DNA of 64,000 bases from Brachycybe producta (taxonomy: Eukaryota > Arthropoda > Diplopoda > Playtdesmida > Andrognathidae). The notes below the pieces were generated by a model, which was not told where the DNA came from, searched no databases, and was given only the letters and a program-made list of their open reading frames with translations. Below are positions 12,977 to 21,879 of this stretch, one piece after another. The stretch covers positions 682,001 through 746,000 of the forward strand of contig JAUPFP010000054.1 of NCBI GenBank assembly GCA_036925085.1. The letters are read 5' to 3'. Position 1 is the stretch's first letter, and every line of letters starts with the position of its first letter. The position numbers and the translations under genes were made by a program.

Positions 12977-13124
12977 ATTCATTAGTAATATTAATAATAT
13001 TATAAATTTAATTTCATCTTATTAGAGACCAAGAAAAAAACTAAATGAATGTAATTTTAAAAAATTCATTTCTAGTTTTTACTACGTTTTTTTAGAAGTA
13101 ACTTTATATTGAATAATACTGAAA

Positions 13125-13385
13125 AATTTCTTAGAAACTAGACGAGTAAATAAATGGAGTTTATAAGGTCCATTTTGAAGTGTAAACGCTCCTGAATCAC
13201 TTTTATGTCAAATTTGAAAATGACCCAACTTTAAGAAGACGATAATATTTTAATTTTTATTCCATAAAAAAGTTTATTTTGAAATATAATCAACATGAAA
13301 ATTATATCTTAAAAGACTGAAAAACACTAAAACACTTTAAATTTCTCTTTAGTGTTGCTCCTGAAATGCAGAAAATCATCTTAAT
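13125..13385. repeat. Family A MITE, internally rearranged
   Basis: The block TTAGAAACTAGACGAGTAAA is followed by a TTTGAAGTGTAAACGCTCC end-type block, so segment order differs from other copies. A right arm follows (ATCAACATGAAAAT, CTGAAATGCAGAAAATCATC). Confidence 0.6.
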
Positions 13386-13524
13386 TTAAGAATCAATTAA
13401 GATAATGAAAGATTAAATAAATATATTAAAGATATTTTTATAATAAAATAATATTTAAATTAAATTTCTTATTTTAGTTTGAAAATATTAGAAATCATTT
13501 TTAAGTAAAGTCAAATTTTTCAAA

Positions 13525-13625
13525 CTTTCATAAAAGTTTGTTTTTATAATGTATCAACATAAAATAGACTTAACATGATTCTCAACTTGTGTTAATCTTC
13601 TAGTTTTTAATATTTTTTTCAATTT
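13525..13625. repeat. Family A MITE, right-arm fragment
   Basis: TATCAACATAAAATAGACTT followed by AATCTTCTAGTTTTTAATA. Confidence 0.5.
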
Positions 13626-13819
13626 CTTCTTACAGACAGAGGGAAAAAAATGCTGAGCAAAAAAAAAGCTCAAATATTTCAATAATAATTTTTATTCAAC
13701 TCATTTTTTTTTCATTTTTAAAGTTTTGCAATTTGGACCAGTTGGATAACAGGTGGTCACTTAAATTGTAATTGTTTTCCTTTTTTCCCCGGCCACAATA
13801 GGACTAGTCAAAAGATCAA

Positions 13820-14010
13820 GTGTGTATGGACACCGATATTACTCGAGTGGTCACCTCGAGTATGGACACCGATACCACTCAAGTAGGACACCGATGCCAC
13901 TCGAGTAGGAGGACACCTCGAGTGAGACACCAGTGCCACTCGAGTGCTCACTTCATGTGGCCACCGTGCTACTCGAGTGGCCCACCTCAAGTGGCCACCA
14001 AAAAGTCACT
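13820..14010. repeat. Degenerate minisatellite built on CACTCGAGTGG
   Basis: Repeated modules of GGACACCGATGCCACTCGAG type recur with divergence. The self-complementary core CTCGAG or a one-base variant occurs at least seven times in 190 bp. GC content is well above the flanks. Reading frames across it are repetitive and not convincing as protein. Confidence 0.7.
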
Positions 14011-14147
14011 AAGTAGTTTGAGATTATTTTACGTCATATTTTCAATCAATTAACAACAACAACTTTTTTTATATATATTGTTATTTAGACCACTTGTTTA
14101 CAAATACAACTTGCCAAATTAAAAAAAAAACAACGACAACTTCCTAC

Positions 14148-14299
14148 CGCCACGTCTTCGAAGGATGGAGTTTGCGATGTGGACAGTGGTGGTGATTCTC
14201 CGCTAATTGATCCGTAAGTGTTACGTCTTTGCCAACCGCGAGTCAACCGCTTGTTTGCCGTATCCGCAATGGCTCTGTACGCGGCAACACTAAGCTTCA
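14148..14299 (-). CDS. Candidate coding exon, unidentified protein
   Basis: A GC-richer island in AT-rich DNA. On the minus strand an ATG at 14299 opens about 50 codons rich in Ala, Arg, Ser and Thr, including AAYRAIADTANKRLTRGWQ. It ends at GACGTGGCG followed by GTAGGA, a plausible 5' splice site. An in-frame acceptor (CTTAG) just inside the ATG could instead make it an internal exon. On the plus strand the same island ends in GATCC followed by GTAAGT, so the opposite strand is also possible. No homologue was recognised and no partner exon was found. Confidence 0.3.
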
Positions 14300-14895
14300 T
14301 GACCAATGCATTTTTTTTATTGGCCTGTAAACTGCTAAAGTGTGATCCAAAAAAAACTAGAAGAGACACACTAGATAAGAGCTTTTTTTATATATATGAC
14401 AATGACTGATATTGTGAGAAGAAAACTATAAAAAACACACGGAGAAAGAGAGACTAACACCAAGACACACACACAAGAATAAGACACCGTTGAATCTTCA
14501 CTTTAAAAGGAAAAATATATGAAATTTGAGGTCGATGGTGGCGTCTATTAACGTCTGAAACTAAAAGTGCTCTTCTACTCTCTTTCATTTTTGTTTTTTT
14601 CCATATTAACATTAGTACATTTACATTAAACGTCATCTCATCAATATCTATTAAACATCATTTAATATGATTAAAGTGTCTTCGATTTTCTTGAACTAAA
14701 TTTCTTAAAACCCTTTAAAAAAAACTTTGAACAGAGATTTAAAACTTGTATACGTTTTTAAAAACTAGAATAACAATTTTTTTACATCAGTAAATATGTT
14801 AACACAGTTTAAATTACTTCAGACATTATTTTACAACTTTATAAATTTAAGGCACTTTAAGATTAAAGAACTTTAAGAATAATTTTTTTAAAAAA
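14300..14895. other. No gene recognised
   Basis: AT-rich spacer. A frame at 14454-14636 on the minus strand has no recognisable features. Confidence 0.5.
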
Positions 14896-15145
14896 AAGCA
14901 ACAACACTGAATCATTAAATATTGTTTTCATGTTGATATTTTTCAAAATAAACTTTTTTCAGTTAAAAATAAAAAAAAAATATCGTCTTTTTAAAGTTGA
15001 ATCATTTTTTTCAAACTATGACATAAAAAGCTTATTTTGAAAAAGATGTCAACATTAAAAATACCCTTAAAGTGATTGAGCTACCCTTCTAGTTTCTTAA
15101 ACAAAATCTATTTTCTCTTGATTTTGCAGGATGTGAAATAACAGT
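14896..15145. repeat. Family A MITE, left arm shortened
   Basis: TTTTCATGTTGATATTTTTC and its complement-type right arm with GAGCTACCCTTCTAGTTTCT. Confidence 0.7.
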
Positions 15146-15294
15146 GAACATTAAAACTTTGTTATAAATTTAATTTCCTCACTGATAATAAAATTTTATT
15201 GCGAATTTTAAAAATTGCTTTAAAAACTTTGCCAGAAAATATAAAACCAATAAAGAAGTCAGTGAATCTAATTGAAAGTCGTTTGAAGAAATAA

Positions 15295-15497
15295 ATGGCC
15301 TTCGCACACAGACAGACCACTTTTGGTCGATTTCGACTGCAAAATGAAGTTGCAAGTGGTTGGATTGTGGTTGGAATGTATTTTTTTACGGGGAAAGTCC
15401 ATATTGCTTGGTTTTGGCGACAAGCCAACTTCAATTTTTGCAGAGGCAAAGTGGTCGACAAAAAAATGGTCTGTGTGTTGCAGCCCTTAAAACCCAT
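15295..15497. repeat. Family C MITE
   Basis: Left ACACAGACAGACCACTTTTG with TCGACTGCAAAATGAAGTTG. Right AACTTCAATTTTTGCAGAGG with AAAGTGGTCGACAAAA and GGTCTGTGTGTT. The inner TTGGTTTTGGCGACAAGCCA matches the copy at 47790. Confidence 0.65.
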
Positions 15498-16356
15498 TTT
15501 TCAGTCAAGTGATGTAAGCAGGTGTTGGCAGTGATTGCCGTCTCGTAAGGGGCACTTTATATAGTCCTCCAATAATAAAACAACATAAAGGTGTTAATTT
15601 TTTTTTTTTGTGACTAATAAAATTAACTTTACAAGAGTAGAAGAAAATGAAGAACGAGACTAGAATTTTAAGATGCTCATTTTCTGACTACGCCGTTTTA
15701 TTTTTTGTTTTCAATGTTCAATTTTTTTCTCCCCGTTTTTCTTAATTTATTAAAAGGCGGTTAATTGGTTTGAAAGTGATGATCACTTTTCAAGGTTTTA
15801 ACCTTTAGAAAAAAAATTTTTTTCTCTCCATCAAAGTCAATTGCATTTCTTATTCTGTTGTGGTCAGCTTTTTTTCAGTCTTTCATTATAGATTTTTTTC
15901 TTCTTCTAAAAAAGACAATTAATCATTCTAAGACAACGTAATCGAAACCAAAGGTCTATTTATTATATAAAGTTCGAAAGAAATACTTTTTATTAGTTAG
16001 AAGGAAGACCAAAATAAAAAGTCCAGACTTGAGAGTTTTTTTTTTTTGCTTTATGTTCTCTGGAGAGTTAACTCTCAAGTGTAAAAGCATTTTATTTATT
16101 TGGTTCAATATGAAAGATGAAAAAAAAACTCCTCCTTAAGAAATAGATAAAAGAAAGTATAAAAGGAAGGTTTTTTTTCCGCTCAAACATTATTTTCTTC
16201 GTGAATTTTCTTCACAATTATTACTCTTAGCACGTATCTAGTACACGTTGTAAGCCTACACCATTTGTATACATGAGTTGGCATAAGAATATGAATGTGG
16301 TGGCAAAACTTGTGAAATCAAGGGGCTAAAAACGGGGGAAAGAAAAAGGGATTACT
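15498..16356. other. No gene recognised
   Basis: AT-rich with homopolymer tracts; no coding or RNA signature seen. Confidence 0.5.
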
Positions 16357-16648
16357 AAGGCTCGGATTTTTATGCAATATCAAGGAAATGATTCTCAATC
16401 TGTGGCCTCAATTGTGGAGTAACAATCCTGTTTAGATTAACCAACAATTATTGCTTTTTTAATAAAAAAACACAGGTTAGAGGCTAGAACTTTCTAGTTG
16501 ATAACTGATAGCAACCAGACGTCTAACCTCTTAACCAGCCTTTTAGATTAAAAAAAATGATGATGATGATGATGAATACTTCACAGTTGGCACTTGGGCC
16601 ACAAATTAAGAAACATTTTGCTTAATTTTGCATAAAAATAAAGGCTAA
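16357..16648. repeat. Family B palindromic MITE
   Basis: AAGGCTCGGATTTTTATGCA left end; right arm CACAGTTGGCACTTGGGCCA then TTTTGCATAAAAATAAAGGC. The right terminus has lost the CCGA block. The inner fold-back (GGTTAGAGGCTAGAACTTTC) is flipped relative to the copy at 12652. Confidence 0.7.
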
Positions 16649-17277
16649 ATAAGGGCTAAATGCAGCAGTAAAACTTTAAAAAACTTGAGTAGTATTCCAA
16701 CATAAAAAAACTCTTCTTTCACAAGGGTAATGTTTATCTATGTCGATGTAACCCTGTTTAGAGGGTTTAAGTTGCAATTTTATTTGAATTAATTTTAATC
16801 AGGATTTAAATAAATTGATTTTTTTTTCTCATGAGTTTTTATTAATTTTTATTCATTTGTGTCAAATTTAATTTAAATTAAATTAAATTTGTGTAAATTT
16901 CACATAAACGTTTATTTTTTTTTTTGCTTAATTTTAAGTGATAACATGCCATAATTAACATCTTAATTACTGGCTATCAGTTGAGATTCATGCAAAATAA
17001 AATGAAATTTTTTTTAAATGGAAGAAATTTTATTTAAATTAAATAAATCTGATTTAAATTAAATAATATTTTTTATTAAAAAAATGAGGAAAAAAATTGA
17101 AAAACATTCTGGATATTAAAACAGTCTTATATATTTCATATTGTTGAAAAATAAAATAGTTTATTCGTTCTAATTAAAAGTGTGGAATATTTAATTTATT
17201 TTTAGCTATTTTTTCATCATTTTTTTCATTGTGGTGAATGATGTTTTTTCTATGTTGACCTCTGTTTTTAAATTGTA

Positions 17278-17292
17278 CCACTAGGTGGCAAC
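17278..17292 (+). promoter_or_regulatory. CTCF-core-like motif
   Basis: CCACTAGGTGGCAAC matches 13 of 14 positions of the well-known CTCF core CCASYAGRKGGCRS. One site alone does not show occupancy. Confidence 0.4.
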
Positions 17293-17329
17293 ACATGTCT
17301 AAAGCCAATAAAGGCACTACGCTTTACAT

Positions 17330-17339
17330 TGCGCATGCG
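17330..17339. promoter_or_regulatory. NRF1-like palindrome TGCGCATGCG
   Basis: Perfect GCGCATGCG core, typical of TSS-proximal NRF1 sites in animals. No transcript start is otherwise identifiable nearby. Confidence 0.35.
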
Positions 17340-17817
17340 GGTTCTTTGAAAACAATGGGTGCATTCTAAAGCAGCTATCTATTTTTAAAAATAGTCTCAA
17401 ACACACCCAGACCAGTGCTCACACCCATAGGTGCTTATGTTAAGTCGCTTTAGGCTCATAACATGACGTCTATGAGTTCGTAGCTTGTACAAATGTGTCT
17501 TTGAGGCTATTTCTTTTATTAAACCTTATAGTACATTATGGTTTCCGAATGAAACCAGACGCGAAAATCAAGAGGGGAAAGGGGACTACTCTCTGGCCAC
17601 TAGAAACTTCGATGACGTTTTTAATTCTATGTGCTTTAATTGATGACGTCACAATATAGCAGTCCCTGTATCTATTTTCACTAATTAAAAAGTTAATAGA
17701 AATATTTCTAATTGCTATTTAATTATTGAAAAAGCTGCCGATTTTGTTCTTCTCATTTGTTTTTAAATTAATTTTGGAAGTTGCTGATTTTTTTATCTAA
17801 TTAGATATTCATTATAA

Positions 17818-18739
17818 TGTGACGGACCTTTTTCCGCTAGTAGAATCTGCTCTTTTTGGTTAATACGAGCGAGTTTACACTCGTATTGATAGTGGTTGGC
17901 TAGGCCACTAATTCTACTGGCCCGGGAGGACTAGACCAATATAACGTCTATTTTATGTCCTCACTAGTCTCTGGCAAAAGACTTCACAGTCTTGAGGATC
18001 TTTAATCTCTGTATCTCTCGGACTTTCGTCCGTAAATCTGCCCTAAGAATCGTGTAAAAATATACTCACTTGTACGTTGCAGGTTTGCACCTGTTGGGAC
18101 CTTTTCGATGTATCCAAATAGGTGAAGACCTGCAAATGATGAATTCCCAATCGCGGAATTTAAGTTTCGATGAATAAAAACACCACTGGCTTGGTTTAAA
18201 TATAAAGATCGGTTTATTACGCAGATAAACAAAGTTGGCGAACTGGTTTTGCACACACATAAAAATATGACTTAGAAAAATATTACAAGAAAAGAACCGG
18301 GCCAAAATCGGCCATAGGTTCGGTATATAATTAGAAGTTTAAAAAGCGTTTCTTTGACATTACAAATGTAACTCTTTATATACCCTGAGAATCCACAAGT
18401 CGGATTCTCAGGGCACAATTCGATCATTGGTTAAAACAATATTTTGGACCAAATGGACCAATCAAAGGATTGATCCACTTGTCCAAAACCATGATTCATC
18501 TCCTGTTGTCACACATAGGTGACAACAGAAGAAATCAAAACAAAATCAAACTTTAAACGAATAACATGAGGGGGGAACGAAAAGGTCAGATGATTATCTC
18601 ATCACATATGATATCTGGGTCACTTGGTACCAAAAGTACCGAGTGGCCCAGAAGCTAAATAAAGTACAGGGTGACGTTAAACCTAAAAAAAAACGAAAAC
18701 GCTAAAGAGCGGAAATAAGCGGCGGGCCCAAACGTCTCA
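17818..18739 (-). repeat. 3' LTR (922 bp)
   Basis: Begins TGTGACGGACC and ends AACGTCTCA on the plus strand, giving TG...CA termini. On the minus strand it holds a TATA box (TATATAAAG, 18374-18382) and downstream an AATAAA (complement of TTTATT at 18213-18218), which would place R between them. U3 carries a series of inverted repeats (18383-18413, 18503-18528 and others). The U5 part (17839-17918) can fold into a branched structure. Confidence 0.95.
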
Positions 18740-18750
18740 CTCCCCCCGAC
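18740..18750 (-). other. Polypurine tract for plus-strand priming
   Basis: Immediately next to the 3' LTR the minus strand reads GTCGGGGGGAG, as expected for a PPT. A second copy, AGTCGGGGGGAGGGGGA, lies at 18791-18806. Confidence 0.75.
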
Positions 18751-18790
18751 TAAGCGGAAAGTACCCTACTTTCCAAGACAATTTCTAAAA

Positions 18791-18806
18791 TCCCCCTCCC
18801 CCCGAC
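18791..18806 (-). other. Second polypurine tract
   Basis: Shares AGTCGGGGGGAG with the LTR-adjacent tract, 41 bp further inside the element. It may be a duplicate PPT. Confidence 0.5.
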
Positions 18807-19014
18807 TGGATCTAAATTAACGAAACCCAGGGGTATCACAGAAAGAAAACGTTTAAAAAAAAAATAGAAAATCAATATATAAATAATATTCGATTATTAC
18901 AGCAATACACATTCTCTAGAAAAATAAATTGATTACATTTTGACTAGGAAATTATAATTTAATCATTGCGCCAACTGGTCCGGCGATGATTCTGCTCCTT
19001 GTGGACATCCTTCT

Positions 19015-21879
19015 CTATGGTTCCGGTGATAGGTGGCCGCGTCGATCCCTCCTTCCGAACTCTCCTTCCGTCGTGGTCTCGTAGAGCCGCTCCAGCGTCT
19101 CCAGCGGGACGACAGTCGACCGCTCCAAGGTGGCTAGTACGGTGGCCTCCACGAAGTCCAACATCCTGGTGGCGGAGTAGTTCCCCTCGATGGCCCTCGG
19201 CGAGTGGTGACGAAATCTTCGGTCCTGGTTCCGATCGGGAATCAGGGTGGCCAACATCGTTTCGGCGATTAACTCCAGAGTCCTGGTGCGGGATTGCTCC
19301 CGGGTTCCAGGGTGGATTAGCTGAATTACGTTTGGTTCGTCGCTTGCGTGAAGTGCGACGACGGCGGGATATCCTGGCGTCTCCAAAACTACGGCGGTCC
19401 AGAGGACATCTCTTCTGGGTCGTGGTCGTTCGCTTGATATCTCCCTCCTACTGTTGAACACTCCCAAATATCGGAGTGCGTGTCGTCCTCCGCGTCTAGA
19501 AAAGGAAACTAGACCATTATTAAGGAGACGTAACTGACGCTCCTGTTCCTCTTCTGGTGTCGTCTTTGAAGGCGACGGCGACTTAGGTTTTGCTGCTGGT
19601 TTAGGGATCGCTCCCTGAGACGGCGCTCCTACTGGAATGGCAGGGTGTCCTCGGCATCCTTGAAACTGTTCATCCCGACGAGCTTTTCGGCGGGCAGCGG
19701 ACCCCTGACCTTTCGGTCGTCTCATCTCTCTTGGTCGGTCCCTTGGCGGCGATCGGCGGTCGAAGTGGACTTCCCTCCTCTTGTTTCCCTCTCGGACGAC
19801 AGTCACTGTCGATTGCGGTCTGAAAGGGACAACGGGCGGTAGAGATGTAGACGATACTTCTCTTGGTGGTGCTGGGACCGAAATTGGTCCTGGTAGCACC
19901 AGCTTCCTCGTTAACTCCGGCCAGTATCCTCTCACGGTGGGCTCGTCCACTGTGGCCCAACTGTTGGCAGGAGATGCATCACGGACTGGTTTTCTGGTGG
20001 TCGGCAACACGGTGCCGACTTCCGGAACTTCGATGGGCTTTTGACCCCTCTTGATGCACTCTTCATTTTGTTTGGCGATCCATTCCTTCATGGCCCTCTT
20101 GTCTGCGTTGCGTTCTCCACGTGTGCGGCCCCGGCGGTTCGAGGAGTATAATTCTGCAGGTACTCCTCCTTCGGCATCACTGCCGGGCGGCGTGTCCATC
20201 TCCTCGGGAGGACGTGGAAACTGCTGGGCTGGGTCTCTGGCGGGTCCCATGTACACATCGGGCTCGGGATTACCTAGCTGTGGAGGCGAAGATCTCATTA
20301 AGGGGACGAAACGATTGATTAACTCATCCTCTGATTCGGGGCTCTTTCGCTTCTTGACAGAGTTGCCCGAGTCATTCCTATCCTTGCTGGAAGTCGAGGC
20401 ATTGCTGCCTAAAGGCTTTTCAGCCGCGATGGCTGCTCCGGTCTTTAGGGCGGCGTCCTCGATTTCCATCACATCATCATCGTTGCCCTCTCCAAATAAG
20501 GCCGTAAAATTGAATGAGTCCTCACTGCTTGTAGACTTTCCTCCAAAAGAACGCGGCATTCTCTTCTTAAAAATAAACTTTTTAACACTTGACACAGTAG
20601 AAAATCGCGAAATTTTACTTTCGCGTGCTTCTCTCTCAGAAGTGAATTTGAAAGTGGCGTCCAAAATGGCGGCGGCGTCCCCACGTGGTTCTACAGGGTT
20701 GCCAAGTCTAATTTCCGGGTCAGAAGAGGCGGAGCTATTAACTACTTCCGGTTTCTCTTCTTTTTCTCTTCTCTCGATTTCTCCCACCAGGCGACGCTGC
20801 GCAAGGCGGCAGATTCGAATTTCAGCATCATTTGAAATTTCTTCTTGACTCTCTGGGTCTAATTTGGCCGTTTTAACGCCAAATTTCGCCCATCTTGGCG
20901 GTAAATTAGCTTTTGCGTAATTTTTCTTCTCTCCACCACGTGTTTGCACACGGGAATCCAATTGGACTGGTTCTTTTGGAGCAGTTTTCTTTGGTCTCCC
21001 GCGTTTTCTTTTTGGTGGTTCCAGAGGAATTTCTGGAACTTCCTCTTCTTCTTTTTCAGAAGTTTCCGGATGAGTTTCTTGGCTGGCATCGGGGATAACT
21101 TCTTCTTCTTCTTCACGATGAACTTCTGGAGTACTCTCAACAGGTAAGTTGTCGTCTGCTTCGTCAATAATTTCTTCATCAGCGTCGGACTCTTCCTTGG
21201 CGCTGGTAGTCTCTTCAATGTCATCAGGTAAGTTTGTTTGAGGAGCCCTCAGGTCATTGGCCTCGAAATAGGGTCTCATTTGCTGAACATTGACGGTGTC
21301 TCTCATAGTCAGACCAGATCGAGTGACGTACTCAATCTCGTAGACTAGATCGGTTATCTTCTTTGTGACAAGGCAGGGTTCCTTGTATGGCCAGATAAGT
21401 TTCTGAGCCATTCCTGGCTTTGGCACACGATCTCTTATGAGCACTTTCTGACCCGGCTTATAGTCCGGAATCGTACGATGCTTCTCGTCGTAATTTCTTT
21501 TCTGCACCTCCTTGGCAGCTTCGATATTCTTCTTAGCAGCATCCAAAGCTGGATCGGACCGCTCTGCTTCGTCTGTTACGGGCGGTGGCACGATAGGAGC
21601 GCGTGGCATCATGTTGTCCAACGTGGTCCTGGGCTCGCGCCCGAACATCAATCGATATGGCGAAAACTTCGTTGAGTTATGTTCTACCAGATTGTAGGCC
21701 ATAACCGCGTCACCTAATTTCTTTTTCCAGTCAGCCTGCTGCTGAAGGACATCCAAGTGACGTTTCACCACTTCCATGACTATGATTCGTTCTTTCTGCC
21801 AACCCATCAGCTTGTGGATGATAGGCGGTCGTGGCAGCATGCTGGATTGCGTAGGTCTTGAAAAACGCTTGAGTCTCAT
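19015..21879 (-). CDS. Retrotransposon frame 3: integrase C-terminal part fused to a long tail of unknown function
   Basis: 954 codons from an ATG, but meaningful integrase homology starts only at about residue 32, where it takes over from the pol frame. Residues 32-90 continue the integrase fold (W...YN..H.ST..SPY...GREP). Residues 137-205 look like the C-terminal GPY/F-type module (WPYKEP, YEIE). From about 210 on no family is recognised: acidic stretches (210-285), an AT-hook (KRKRGRPKK, about 291-299), Pro/Ser/Arg-rich sequence, and near the end two similar helices (LELIAETMLATL and LDFVEATVLATL). No membrane segment or signal peptide is visible, so it does not look like an envelope. It reads +1 relative to pol and overlaps it by 149 nt. 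Confidence 0.8.
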   Translation of the reverse strand: MRLKRFSRPTQSSMLPRPPIIHKLMGWQKERIIVMEVVKRHLDVLQQQADWKKKLGDAVMAYNLVEHNSTKFSPYRLMFGREPRTTLDNMMPRAPIVPPPVTDEAERSDPALDAAKKNIEAAKEVQKRNYDEKHRTIPDYKPGQKVLIRDRVPKPGMAQKLIWPYKEPCLVTKKITDLVYEIEYVTRSGLTMRDTVNVQQMRPYFEANDLRAPQTNLPDDIEETTSAKEESDADEEIIDEADDNLPVESTPEVHREEEEEVIPDASQETHPETSEKEEEEVPEIPLEPPKRKRGRPKKTAPKEPVQLDSRVQTRGGEKKNYAKANLPPRWAKFGVKTAKLDPESQEEISNDAEIRICRLAQRRLVGEIERREKEEKPEVVNSSASSDPEIRLGNPVEPRGDAAAILDATFKFTSEREARESKISRFSTVSSVKKFIFKKRMPRSFGGKSTSSEDSFNFTALFGEGNDDDVMEIEDAALKTGAAIAAEKPLGSNASTSSKDRNDSGNSVKKRKSPESEDELINRFVPLMRSSPPQLGNPEPDVYMGPARDPAQQFPRPPEEMDTPPGSDAEGGVPAELYSSNRRGRTRGERNADKRAMKEWIAKQNEECIKRGQKPIEVPEVGTVLPTTRKPVRDASPANSWATVDEPTVRGYWPELTRKLVLPGPISVPAPPREVSSTSLPPVVPFRPQSTVTVVREGNKRREVHFDRRSPPRDRPREMRRPKGQGSAARRKARRDEQFQGCRGHPAIPVGAPSQGAIPKPAAKPKSPSPSKTTPEEEQERQLRLLNNGLVSFSRRGGRHALRYLGVFNSRREISSERPRPRRDVLWTAVVLETPGYPAVVALHASDEPNVIQLIHPGTREQSRTRTLELIAETMLATLIPDRNQDRRFRHHSPRAIEGNYSATRMLDFVEATVLATLERSTVVPLETLERLYETTTEGEFGRRDRRGHLSPEP

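Larger units (their letters stand above)
16649..17813. other. No gene recognised; GC-richer regulatory-like patch
   Basis: AT-rich except 17275-17500, where a CTCF-like site and an NRF1-like palindrome occur. No open frame of note. Confidence 0.5.

Noticed and set aside
18002-18305. 84- and 79-codon frames inside the LTRs
   Set aside because: They are identical in both LTRs only because the LTRs are identical; they overlap each other and lack domain or codon support.
20051-20848. 265-codon plus-strand frame inside the retrotransposon
   Set aside because: Antisense shadow of the 954-codon minus-strand frame.
19015-21000. An envelope gene in the third frame of the LTR element
   Set aside because: No signal peptide, hydrophobic membrane segment or cleavage site is visible; the frame is continuous with integrase.
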